DNA of 64,000 nucleotides, taken from assembly GCA_001972305.1 (NCBI GenBank), contig BDDD01000057.1, forward strand, positions 357,854 through 421,853, given 5' to 3'. Under the pieces are notes generated by a model, which worked only from the letters and a program-made list of their open reading frames with translations, was not told the DNA's origin and searched no databases. This document shows positions 1-10,113 of the stretch, piece by piece. Each line of letters starts with the position of its first letter. The first letter of the stretch is position 1. The translations under genes and the position numbers were made by a program. Origin of the DNA: Cephalotus follicularis (Eukaryota > Streptophyta > Magnoliopsida > Oxalidales > Cephalotaceae).

Positions 1-80
1 TTGTTTGTGTATACTTTTTCATGATGAGATTTTGGGTCAAATAAGATTATGTGACGGTTGGTGAAAAACCGATATATTTA

Positions 81-1254
81 GGTTCTGTTTATTTAGAGGA
101 AAATAAGTTCTTGAGAAAAATATTTTCACTGGAAAATATTTTTTTGTGTTTGGTATATAATACAAAAAATATTTTCTATTATTTGGAACACACAATGAAC
201 AATATTTTCTTTCGTTAATAAAATCATTTTTTCTCCATTAACATATGAATACTAAAAAATATAGTAAATATATTTTACAAAATTAAAAGTATGATATCTA
301 AATTCAAATTGGTAACATCATACTACTAAATAATACCCAAGTATTATTTACTGGATTTGTGGGTTGATTTCTCTGATGGGAATCCAGAAAATATACAAAG
401 TTACAGAAAACATGTTAGATTTTTATCCAAATCTCCATTTTAAAAAGGTAATACCACAGTTGTTATATATATAGCATACAAAAGGTCAAATGACACATCA
501 AAACATACTTAGAGAGAGAGAGAGGGAAAGGGAGAGGGAGAGAGGGAGGGAGAGAGAAAGGGGGAGAGAGAGGGAGAGAAAGAGAGGGAGGGGGAGAGAG
601 AGTTTTTTTAATCGTGAGAGATAAGGGAGAGGAAATTTTTTTCCTTTTTTTGGTTCCGTTTGTTTGGAGGAAAACATCTTTCTGAAAAACATTTTCTTCA
701 TTTTCCAGTGTTTGATAAGTTTTAGAAAATAAGTCAAAGAAAACATTTTCCAAGTCAACAAAAAATTATAATAAAAATATAGGAAAATGTTTTCCCTTGA
801 AAAAAAAAAGGGAAAACATTTTCCCTATTCTCCTTTCCTCTCACATTCTCAACCTCGACACTTCAGCTCTCCTCTATCCCTCTTTCACTCTAGCTATTAA
901 AATATATTTGTTATATTTTTTAGTATTCATATGTTAATAGAGAAAAAAATAATTTTATTAACAAAGGAAGATATTTTTCAGAGTGTGTTCCAAACAATGA
1001 AAAATATTTTCTGGATTGTACACCAAACATAGGAAAATAAAATATTTTCTAAGAAAAATTTCCAATGAAAATATTTTCCTTAGGAAATTATTTTTCTTCA
1101 AACAAACGGAGGAAAGCATTTTCCTGTATTTATGTTAACATTTTCCGTTGACTGAAAATTATTTTCCTTTGACTTATTTTCTAAAGGTTACCAAACATAG
1201 GAAAATGGAGAAAATATTTTTCAGGAAATTATTTTTCTCTAAACAAACAAAGCC
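81..1254. repeat. Interleaved foldback (MITE-like) repeats
   Basis: Two pairs of long inverted arms are visible. Arm 81-290 is the reverse complement of 894-1112, and arm 652-800 is the reverse complement of about 1113-1254. The arms begin with a shared terminal motif of the GGTTCYGTTTGTTTRGAGG type and are rich in GAAAATATTTTC. The centre (781-825) is itself a palindrome built on GGAAAATGTTTTCCC. There is no coding capacity. Known hAT- or Mutator-type MITEs have comparable termini; I cannot assign the superfamily because no clean target duplication is visible. The order L1-L2-R1-R2 is interleaved rather than nested. Confidence 0.7.
510..602. repeat. GA-rich microsatellite
   Basis: Imperfect (GA)n/(GGGA)n purine tract lying between the foldback arms. 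The open frames across it are low-complexity artefacts (serine/proline/leucine runs). Confidence 0.9.
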
Positions 1255-1514
1255 TTATATGATTTTTTTTTCTTTCATATATATGATGGTGACTGCAGTT
1301 TCATAGCGTTCAACAACAATTTTGTGATTTTGAGCAAATTTGGAACATATTTGGAGTGTATGATCGATTGCCTACACAAATCAATCTCTTTCAAATGGAT
1401 AGCCTAGAGGAACTTTATACATGTAAGATTGCTGCCATTTTTGGTGCAGGGCCATATTTGTCCGATGAAATTAGTTGTAGCAAATAGAGGCAGTGCTTGG
1501 TTACCCACTATAGA
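1255..1514. other. Unassigned flanking sequence left of the copia element
   Basis: No gene recognised. This is the original target of the copia insertion: it ends in the duplicated ctatt, and the same target resumes at 23,699. A polypyrimidine/AG junction near 1,440-1,450 could be a splice-acceptor relic, but no protein family is recognisable. Confidence 0.4.
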
Positions 1515-1519
1515 CTATT

Positions 1520-1584
1520 TATTATAAACTTGTGAGATTAACTAACAAATGAAGATAAAGAAACCAAGAGAGAAAGTAGGAGAC
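1520..1584 (-). repeat. Copia 3' LTR, first part
   Basis: Matches 23,506-23,570 with few differences (tattataaac here, tgttataaac in the other copy). The LTR is cut at 1,584 by the solo LTR insertion and resumes at 11,378. The duplicated target is gagac (1,580-1,584) against cagac (11,373-11,377), one mismatch. Confidence 0.85.
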
Positions 1585-2859
1585 TGTAACACCCCGCTAA
1601 GAGAAAACGACATTAAAGCAGTAAGGGCAATTAACACATAAAATACAGCTCATGTAAAACCCATAAAATTTAAACTTTTAACAAGCTGTCAGTTGCGGAA
1701 GCATTAAAAAGAAATCCATAAGCTGTAAAATCTGTAACGTGCATCCCATACTACACGCTACCCAAAACAACCCAACATTGTTAATCGCCCACAAAACGGA
1801 GCGTGATCACAGTACAAGTTCAAATCCCACAAGTAAACAAATCCATAAAACGATACATCAGAATCCTTTAACAACTTAGTTTATTATAGGACATGAGAAT
1901 GAGTAAAACTGAGAACAATACAATAACTTGTTCTTCGGCCATGCTAGTCCGACCGGTCCACAGCATCAATCTGTAAAGCAGGGAGTTAGCCTTTGTCCTC
2001 ACTAGGCTAAGTCATAAAAGTAACTCGGGATCAACATGATCCATGTCATGATATGAATGCATGAATGATGCAGTGCAGTGGAGACCCCAGTTTATATATA
2101 TATGAAAATATATACGTATAACAGTACAGTAAAATATCATATATATATATATGTGAAATATATGTATGCAACAACAGTAGTAACCCGGCCAGGGCTACAT
2201 CAATAAGCACAGTAATGTCCAAGAAGGACCAATAGGCAGTACAGGATGTCCACATAGGACCACAACAACAGGCAGTATGTGTAACGCCGCCAACTCCTGG
2301 CCCCACGCTACACTCCCATTTCGGTCCCTACTTCAACCAACCGAGCGAGGCAACAGTACAGTGAGTTACCCAAACATACTCCTGGCCCCTAGGTCAACCC
2401 TACCACTAGCCGGCGCTGGCAACCTCCGCCATGCAACCAGTGCCTCAAGCACAAACACATAGCAATTCACAAAGCACACAGTGGATTCAAGCAGTAACAG
2501 TACAGTAAACAGGACAGTAGTGATCGTTTAGATCCACAACAGGCAGGTTGTTTCCAAAATGTTTCAAAAGTGACAACATTTGAAATATTACATTTTCAGT
2601 AGAAAATACTTTTAAACAGTTTCAGTAGTGGAAATCGCTTTCCAAAGATGTTTGAAAATACGATATCAATATTCATATAGCATTTTCAATTTACATATGC
2701 ATTTCTAAGTAGCAACACATTAGAAATCATAATCCAAGTACAAGCAGTACAAACAGGCAGTAAACGGTGTATGTGCAATGCATACAAATGCTCAAATGCA
2801 CCCTAATAGGAATCGGGATCATTTCGTATTGTTAGATGAAGAAACCTCCAAACAGTACC

Positions 2860-3117
2860 AGAAGACGTCGATGTCTATCCAAAAGGCGTCGATGTCTTTT
2901 CCTATAGACGTCGATGTCCAAGTACTTAGAGTCAGCGTGTTCTGCTGCAGAAGGCGTCGATGTCCATTTCATACGCGTCGATGCTCAAGGTCTGGAACCT
3001 TAGAACGACAGCGTATTGTTCACGGCGTCGACGCGTTAAGGTGGAAACCTTAGACGTCGACGTGTGATACGTCAAAACCTAAACAGATAGCCCAAGGCAT
3101 CGATGTCTTTCTATAGA
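2860..3117. repeat. Array of GACRTCGAYGTC palindromes (left part)
   Basis: About ten copies of a 12-bp palindromic core (GACGTCGATGTC, with GCGTCGACGC variants), spaced irregularly by 15-50 bp. The array continues across the Athila insertion at 10,114 and recurs at 11,040-11,200. The GACGTC hexamer is the core recognised by many plant bZIP factors (C-box); that is only a suggestion of function. Confidence 0.8.
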
Positions 3118-3716
3118 TGTTCACTGTTAAAAGAATGTTTTAAAATTTATAGCCGCAAGTGCACGGATCATGCAGTAACGGGTCGAACGCAGGGAAACGT
3201 TAAACTAGTTATAATTTATTCAACCTAGGCGAAGTATACCAAATTTTGAGATAAATTATCAAACTAATGAATAGAAGCTAACAAAATACATAATTAAGAA
3301 GCGGTTTTAGGGTATAGAAACTCACCGTAGATTGTATTGAACAATTCCATTTAGTTGAACGATCAAACCTTGATAATCAGCGGTAGCTAGGTCGATACGG
3401 AGTGCGACAGTGATGACAAGACGTATGAGTAGACATGCTAGGTCTATACGAAGTATGGAAACGGCGGCAAGACGTATGAGTAGACATGCTAGGTCTATAC
3501 GAAGTGTGTTCGTTGTTGACAAATCTTATGAGTAGACTCCGTTGAATTAAGCACCGTTTATTCACCAACTTTCAGCTTCACTGACAAGATGTTTGTGGAT
3601 TTTAATCAGACAGACAAAGTGTGTGCGAAGGCAGAAATATTGAAGAACAAATCAAATATTCAAGTATTTTTGTTGATGGAATTGAAACAATAACAATCTA
3701 GGCTTTTTTCTTCCCC
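3118..3716 (-). repeat. Athila 3' LTR, 3' half only
   Basis: This is the downstream portion of the LTR, ending at TG (3,118). It shares about 43 bp (3,674-3,716) with 9,363-9,405 in the other LTR copy, and integrase coding sequence is fused directly to it at GGGGAAGAA. The upstream half is missing. It contains two direct repeats of about 60 bp (3,415-3,520, motif agacatgctaggtctatac). Confidence 0.65.
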
Positions 3717-4549
3717 AGGACCATCCCAACGAGACCTCAATTTTCCAGGAAGCAAATGTAAACGTGAATTATATAAAAGAACCTTGTCTCCTACTTCGAA
3801 ATTTTTCCGCAAAATCCGCGCATCATGAAAAGCCTTGGTCTTTTCTTTGGAAATCTTTGCATTGTCATACGCGTCATTTCGAATTTCTTCTAACTCAGAT
3901 AATTGAAGTGCACGATGACTACCCGCAATGGAACGATCAAAATTTAAACGCTTAATAGCCCAAAATGCTCGATGTTCTAATTCTACCAGAAGATGACAAG
4001 CTTTACCATACATAAGACGGTAAGGAGATTGACCAAGGTCAGTTTTAAAAGCGGTTCGATATGCCCATAAAACATCCACAAGTGGCGTGGACCAATCCTT
4101 TCTATTGGGGTTGACTGTTTTTTTTTTGAGAATTTGCTTGATTTGGCGATTAGATACCTCAACTTGCCCACTTATTTGGGGATGATATGGTGTGGCGAGC
4201 TTGTGAGTGATCCCATATCTTTTCATAAGTGCTTCAAAAGAACGATTGCAAAAATGAGTACCTCTATCACTGATAATGGCACGTGGGGTGCCAAAACAAG
4301 AAAAAATATGTCCCTTGAGAAATTTAACAACGGCGGAGTTGTCATTGGTTCGACAAGGAATCACCTCAATCCACTTCGAAACATAATCAACAGCTAAAAG
4401 GATGTATAAATTCTCAAATGAATTTGGAAACGGACCCATAAAATAAATACCCCAAACATCAAAGATCTCGACCGTCAAAATCGGTGTCAAAGGCATCATA
4501 TTTCGTTTCGTCACATGGCCTAAAGCTTGACACGAAGCACAAGCCTTAC
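3717..4549 (-). pseudogene. Athila-like integrase, core and C-terminal part
   Basis: Encodes the catalytic core and C-terminal region of a Ty3/gypsy integrase. Visible motifs are [20 protein letters not shown] and [10 protein letters not shown], followed by WAYRTAFKT and KLRSRWDGP. The second aspartate and the glutamate of the DDE triad are present. At the first position (normally GIDFMGP in this family) there is tyrosine, so catalysis should be lost. The N-terminal zinc-binding part is separated by the inserted solo LTR and lies at 7,401-7,541. The 3' end is fused to LTR sequence by deletion. The first residues of the open frame here come from the inserted LTR, not from integrase. Confidence 0.9.
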
Positions 4550-5109
4550 TGTCACGCCCCGAATCGTGGGATTGGGCCCCACGATTCGACACGTGGCATT
4601 CCGTACAATCATCATCATAAATGAGTATAAAATTTAAAACTTAAATAAATTAAAATCAAAATCCTTTATTTAATGTGTGGATTACAGACCCAGTTCGAAT
4701 CATACAAAATACATAATGCTTTGAATCAGAATAAAATAAATACATAATTATTTCCTGCAACTTGTTCATGGAAGCGTACTGTCGAGGAGGAGAAACTTAC
4801 TGCACTCTTTATCCTTGCCGCTGCTGCGATGTGCCTCCAATACCTGTACCTGGCCCATTCAAAGGAATGGGTCAGCAACCCTGAGGGTTGTGTAGGTCAC
4901 CCCATACACGGACACATACCAGAGGAACAAACAATACAAGCAGAGGAGAAACAAATATAATAAATATGCATGCCTATATGAATGCAAATCATAATCCATA
5001 GCATAATCATCATCATCCTTTATTCTCGGACTGCTCTACACAAATCATACATAACAATCATATCACAGAGGAGTCTAGTCCGGTCATCCTATGGTCTGGT
5101 CAGTATACA

Positions 5110-5345
5110 TGGTTCACCTTTAGGTTCACCAGCCCGCGGAATTCTCCTCCAGGTTCACCTGCTGAGCGGAATTCACCCCCTTAGGTTCACCTGCTCGCGG
5201 TTCACCCTTTGGATCACCTGCTTTGGCGGAATTCACCTTTAGGTTCACCATTGGCGGTTCGCCCGAGGATCACCTGCCTCGCGGAATTCACCCCCTTAGG
5301 TTCACCTGCTCGGCGGAATTCTCCCCTGTTGGGCTCACCAGCTCG
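5110..5345. repeat. AGGTTCACC / GGAATTCACC array in LTR B
   Basis: About eight units of roughly 25-30 bp, each combining AGGTTCACC(T/A)GC with CGGAATTCACC. It is the reverse complement of the array at 40,480-40,815 in the related LTR, in the equivalent position. Confidence 0.85.
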
Positions 5346-5879
5346 GGATCATTTATCTAAGTCTTTTCCCTTTTCATTCCATTTCCTGATTCCATTTCCT
5401 TCCTTGACTTATTTCCCTTTCTTTTCTTTGGCTTTCTTAAGCCGGTCCAAGGTTCGCCATTGTGCAGGGCACTCCCCATGCACAAGGTTCACCTCAACTT
5501 GCATGGCACATTCATAGTCTCAACCCTTATTAATCATTGCCCGGACATGCGCGTGTATATAAACATTCTTTCTTGCATGTAGGGTGGCCACGCACTTGCT
5601 GTTAGGACGTCTGCCATGCGGGGACGTGTGCATGTTCACACTCCGTGGCCCCCTTCTTCCTGGCGCATGCATATATAAATATCTACCCTTTTATCAATTG
5701 CCCGGGGGTACACAGGCTTATTCACATGCATGGCATTGGTATACCATTTCCCCATGCAGGGGAGTGGGCATGCATGCATGCACATGGCTTACACACTATT
5801 ACATGCTCTGCCTCCCCATACCACACATGCACAGCCCCCTTCCTCATGCCATTGCTTTCTTTACGCATGCAGGGGACCA

Positions 5880-6500
5880 TGCGCGCCCAGCTTGGAGGTT
5901 CGATGCAAGGCAGAGGCAGCGCCATTACTGGCGCCCTGGCATCTCCCTCCGCTCAGCCTAGGCAGTTGGTACGCCGGCATCAGAGGCGCACCGTCCGGTC
6001 GCTTGCGCTCGGCCATGGCTTCGTGGACGCTCGTCTCCTGGCAGTGAGGACGCTCGGCCATAGCAGTGAGGACGCTAGGCCATGGCGTCTTCCCCCGGAG
6101 GTTTAGAGCGCTCGGCCATGGCATGTCACTCCCTGCAATTTGGAGCGCACGGCCATGGCAGTGAGGACGCTCGTCCTGGAAACATGGAGCGCTCGTCCTG
6201 GCAACGTGGAGCGCACGGCCATGGCGTCTCTTCCCCGGCTGCTTGGAGCGCACGGCCATGAAGCGCTCGGACATGGATTCACAGGCGCACCGCCCGGCCT
6301 TGAAGCGCTCAGCCATGGCTTCTTCCCCCCTGCACGCCATCATCCTTCTCAGGCGCACACGCAGGGCAACGCGACTCCTCTGGCATCACTTGCTTCATGC
6401 TTTGGACGCCTGCTCTCAGTTCGCCGGTGATGGAGGGAGCCCCCCGGCGCCATCCAGTGAGGCGTAGCGTGTCGCCCGGCCTAGGCGCACGGCCATGAAG
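5880..6500. repeat. GCGCTCGGCCATGGC array in LTR B
   Basis: GC-rich array of roughly 15-40-bp units containing GAGCGC(A/T)CGGCCATGG, at least a dozen copies. In reverse complement the core reads CCATGGCCGAGCG, related to the CATGCCGAGCA units at 39,850-40,440. Open frames here on both strands are repeat-driven. Confidence 0.8.
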
Positions 6501-7400
6501 GCTCAACCCCTGTCCTGGCGTCCCTGCTCATGGCGTCTTCATGCGTAGTTACTGTTCATGCAACAGTAACGCGTAAAGTTGGGAAGGGGGACAACATGTG
6601 GGGCGCACGGCTTGGCACATATGTATATATCCTACTTCACATACTAATACAAACCATAATGCAACAATCAAAGAACAATAAAGTGTACATAGCAGACAAA
6701 CCAAATAATCGAATATACATAATATACATTCACGCACATACATCAGCTGGTAGGCACTCGAGTATGGAGTAACCTACCTGGAGTAAGGTTGAAAACGGAG
6801 ATGCTTACTCCTCTCCAAATTCGGGACTTTCCTTAAATCAGGGGACCGCTACGCTTCTCGCCAATTCTCCTTCTTTGTGTTCTTCTTGCCCCCAGGGAAA
6901 TGGGTATTTATAAGGGTGGAGCGTAGAGGACGTGGGGCTTACCTGGACAGCACCCATTTGTCTTCTACCTCTCCCTCTCTCACTCTCTCGATTTTTCTAG
7001 AGAATGTATGCAAAAAGAAATGGCCAAAAGTGTATTCCTTGAGTCCCTGTCTCCTTTTATATTGGCCATTGGATGAGTCTAGAATTTCCTAGACTAATCC
7101 AGCGGATGCAGGCCTTGCCAGGCTTGGGCCAGCTTCAGCAATTGGGCCTCACTAAAGCCAATTTAGACTTTGCACAATAGGGCCCAAAGATCTAATTATT
7201 GCATTAAATCCAGCCCAAGGTCATAACCATAATTCCTTTAGCCCACTTTCACAAATTATATTATCTCAAGGCCCAAAATCATCATTTATTTCCCATTAAG
7301 GCCCAATTAAATACATCATAACTTTCGGGTCCAGCCCAAAAAGTGGGAAAATAGTTACAAAGCCCAGTAATAATATTTTATAATATTTAGGGTTCTTACA

Positions 7401-7541
7401 CTTACAGTACTGAAATGCATCTTTAAAAATAGCCGGCCAATAAAAACCACATTGTAAAACCTTAGCCGCTATCTTGGTCGGGCCGAAATGACCACCACAG
7501 GCTTGATCATGAAAAAAAAAATAGAATCGAGCGATGCTCAT
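7401..7541 (-). pseudogene. Athila-like integrase, N-terminal zinc-binding part
   Basis: Translated on the minus strand it contains [18 protein letters not shown] and GFYWPAIFKDAFQYC, the HHCC zinc-binding region of Ty3/gypsy integrases. It continues, after the inserted LTR, at 4,549 with [20 protein letters not shown] run of A at 7,511-7,520 causes a frameshift against the upstream RNase H frame. Confidence 0.85.
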
Positions 7542-7986
7542 GATCAGGAATATATCGTCGCAAAATTAAATCCGGACATGCTTTAAAAAGATAAGGATCA
7601 TCCCAATAAAAATGCTTTGCTTGCGACAGGAACCTATGCCTAACTTGAGCGGACCAATCCGAGGGTACACTTCCCGTAACAAGATAATTCACTATGTCCG
7701 CATACCATGGTTCACTCTCAACGCGCATAATTTGCTCATCAGGAAAACTTTCATTAATCAGACCATGGACCACGGGTGTATTGGAAAGTCGGGATAGATG
7801 GTCAGCTACCAAATTCTCAGTTCCTTTCTTGTCTCGAATTTCAATGTCAAACTCTTGAAGGAGTAGAACCCACCGGATAAGACGTGCTTTTGCATCCTTT
7901 TTACTCATGAGATACCGAATCGTAGCATGATCAGTATACACGATGACATGTGATCCTAAAAGATATGAACGAAATTTCTCACTCAT
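7507..7986 (-). pseudogene. Athila-like RNase H, with RT deleted
   Basis: Contains [40 protein letters not shown] and VADHLSRL, the C-terminal half of the RT-linked RNase H and the connection domain. Just upstream, the protease frame (ending near 8,056 and continuing as [11 protein letters not shown]-like sequence to about 7,990) joins it directly, so essentially the whole reverse transcriptase is deleted. Downstream is the integrase zinc region. Confidence 0.85.
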
Positions 7987-8055
7987 CAGACCATTTCGAC
8001 AATTGATTAACGCATTGCTTGTAGCGAGGAAAGGTCTACCAAGGATAACCGGAAT

Positions 8056-9349
8056 TTAATCATTTAAGTTTGCAACAGGCTGGGTGTCTAAGACGATGAA
8101 GTCGACAGGAAAGAAAAACTCTCCAACCTTTATCAACACATCCTCGATTTTTCCTCGCGGCACCTTCACAGTTCTATCCGCTAATTGCAATGTCATCGTG
8201 GTTGGTCTTAACTCTCCTAATCCAAGCTTCTCATAAATCGATGACGGCAACAAGTTCACACTTGCTCCTAAATCGAGCAAGGCATGCTCAATTTTTGTGT
8301 TGCCAATAACACAAGAGATTGTCGGGCAGCCAGGGTCTTTATACTTTCGCATCGTGGGTTGTGAAAATAGTGCACTAATGTTGGCTGCCAAGAAAGCTTT
8401 TTTGAGAGTCTGAAGGATCCTCTTTTTAGTGCATAAGTCTTTAAGGACTTTTACGTAAGAGGGCACCTGTTCTATGGCTTCCAGCAATGGGATATTGATT
8501 TGGACTTGCTTAAATGTTTCGATGATCTTCTCCATTGCTGGGGCTTTCTTGCTTTGCAATCTTTTTGGAAAGGGAGCTGGTGGGTCAAATGAACGCTTTG
8601 GCGCCTCGACCGGTTGTTTCTTCTTCTCATCCTCTTTCTCCTTCCTCAATTCATCATGCGCATTTAATTGTATTGATTGCTTAGATGGGTCAATCAATAA
8701 TTCTTGCTAATTTTCTTGCGCCAAGGATTCCTCCATTTGCTCACTCACGTTTTCCGTTTGATCCGCTGGATGGTATTCATCCACTCCTTAGGATAAAAAC
8801 TTGTTTTGATGGACCAGAGGAGGAAGCTGAATTTTGCGGATTTACAGGTTGGTGGATTTGAGCGGAATGGTTTAAGGCAGTCCTAGGATTCTGGTCAGGT
8901 TGTGAAGGCATTTTTCCTTTTTCTCTTTCGTGCAGAGCGGATGCTAGTTGTGAAATTTGTTTTTCCATGTTATGCTGACTAGTCATCATGGTGCTCATTA
9001 GAAGTTCTATGCTCTTTTCTAACGACGAAATCGTAGATGTATCATCCCTTTGGTTTGGCAAACTTGATGTATGTTGACTTGAGAATTGATTTTGTGGTGG
9101 GAAGGATGGCCGAATAGTGTTCAAATTTTGGGAGAACCTTAGAAATGTCTGTTGTGGTGCAGACTGGCTAGGGAAGCTCGAAGGTTGTCCCAAAAAGTAT
9201 GGAGGTGGGGCACCAATGCTAGAAGGCTGCCCCGAAAAGCTGGTTTGTTCTCGCATGTTTTGTCCTTGACTCCATGAGAAGTTTGGATGATTTCGCCAAC
9301 CCGGATTGTAAGTGTTACTATACGGGTTGTATTGGTTCATAGCAGACAC
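8056..9349 (-). pseudogene. Athila-like gag C-terminal region and protease
   Basis: The frame opens at an internal methionine (MSAMNQYNPYSNTYNPGW), which corresponds to the middle of Athila gag; the gag N-terminus is missing. A Q/S/P-rich linker follows (9,000-9,250), then a frameshift near 8,787 and a stop near 8,708. The pepsin-like protease is at 8,060-8,400, with CVIGNTKIEHALLDLGASVN holding the active-site aspartate. The end runs into a GRPFLAT motif and then the RT deletion. Gag would package RNA and the protease would mature the polyprotein; neither can work here. Confidence 0.85.
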
Positions 9350-9362
9350 ATTCTCAGAGATG

Positions 9363-10113
9363 GAATTGAAACAATAACAATCTAGGCTTTGTTCTTCCCC
9401 AAAACCTTGAGAAGTTTAGCTACTAAACATTGTGAAACAAAACTAAAATTGATAAAGAAAACTAGGGTTTCTACCAGCCTCTACATCTTATCAATTTGGC
9501 CGACCATATGTTGTTTTTATACTACAAAATTGATCAAAAACGGAAATAAAGCAATCCTAGTTACAAAATCTGGCAAAAAATCTAACTTTCTATTTCTGCT
9601 ACAGAGGAAGACGTCGATCCCCATGAAAAGACGTCGATGTCTTTTGGTAAAAATCGCGTTTTGCTGAGATACACGTGAAAGACATCGATCCCTAAGCAGA
9701 AAGACGTCAATCCCTTTTGGTCCAAAAGTTACAAGTCGAATTTGCACAAAGACGTTGATCCCTTTGATGAAAGACGTCGATGTCTTTATCATAGCTCTTG
9801 AAGGTAAGTTGCAATTCCCATAAAAGACGTCGATCCTCAACAAAAGACGTCGATGCGTTTAATGAAAACCCAGAAAAGACGTCGATCCGTATGATAAACA
9901 TCGACACTTTTCACTCTGTTTCTGTCGAATTTGTCAATTCTTCAATATTTACACTTTCAAGCTCCAATTTGCACAACTTTGGGTAGTATTTTTGCACTTT
10001 GGTCATCTTGCACTTGTACCTGAAAATCAATATAACACAACCAAAGTAGTCTATTCCAAGCATAAAAATATCACAAATAACGTATTAAAAACAATACATT
10101 TTTATGCTAAACA
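9363..10113 (-). repeat. Athila 5' LTR, 5' half only
   Basis: Minus-strand LTR beginning TGTTTAGC at 10,113. It contains the Athila-typical CAGGTACAAGTGC stretch and an array of GACATCGACGTC palindromes (9,600-9,910, about 12 copies), then breaks off within the 43-bp segment shared with 3,674-3,716 and continues into mid-gag. No PBS remains. Confidence 0.7.

Larger units (their letters stand above)
4550..7400 (-). mobile_element. Solo long LTR, Tekay-like family B
   Basis: A 2,851-bp TG...CA unit, starting TGTCACGCCCCG and ending GGTTCTTACA, with perfect duplication cttac (4,545-4,549 and 7,401-7,405). Its reverse complement starts TGTAAGAACCC and ends with a cggggcgtgaca-type terminus, and matches the family of the LTR at 39,047-41,371. 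It contains no coding internal region. Two internal arrays lie at 5,110-5,345 and 5,880-6,500. The open frames inside it are composition artefacts of these arrays. Confidence 0.88.
3118..10113 (-). mobile_element. Deleted Athila-like Ty3/gypsy element
   Basis: Ends TGTTCACTG...GCTAAACA are flanked by a perfect 5-bp duplication ataga (3,113-3,117 and 10,114-10,118). Minus-strand order is partial 5' LTR, gag, protease, RNase H, integrase, partial 3' LTR. Several internal deletions are visible: the gag N-terminus with the PBS, nearly all of RT, and the integrase end with the polypurine tract. Athila assignment rests on the protease motif ALLDLGASVNLLP and integrase signatures AYRTAFKT and [24 protein letters not shown] 2.85-kb solo LTR is inserted in the integrase. 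It cannot transpose by itself. Confidence 0.85.

Noticed and set aside
5584-6506. Several overlapping open frames over 100 codons on both strands
   Set aside because: They lie in the GC-rich CCATGG array of a solo LTR; length results from repeat composition, with no domain resemblance.
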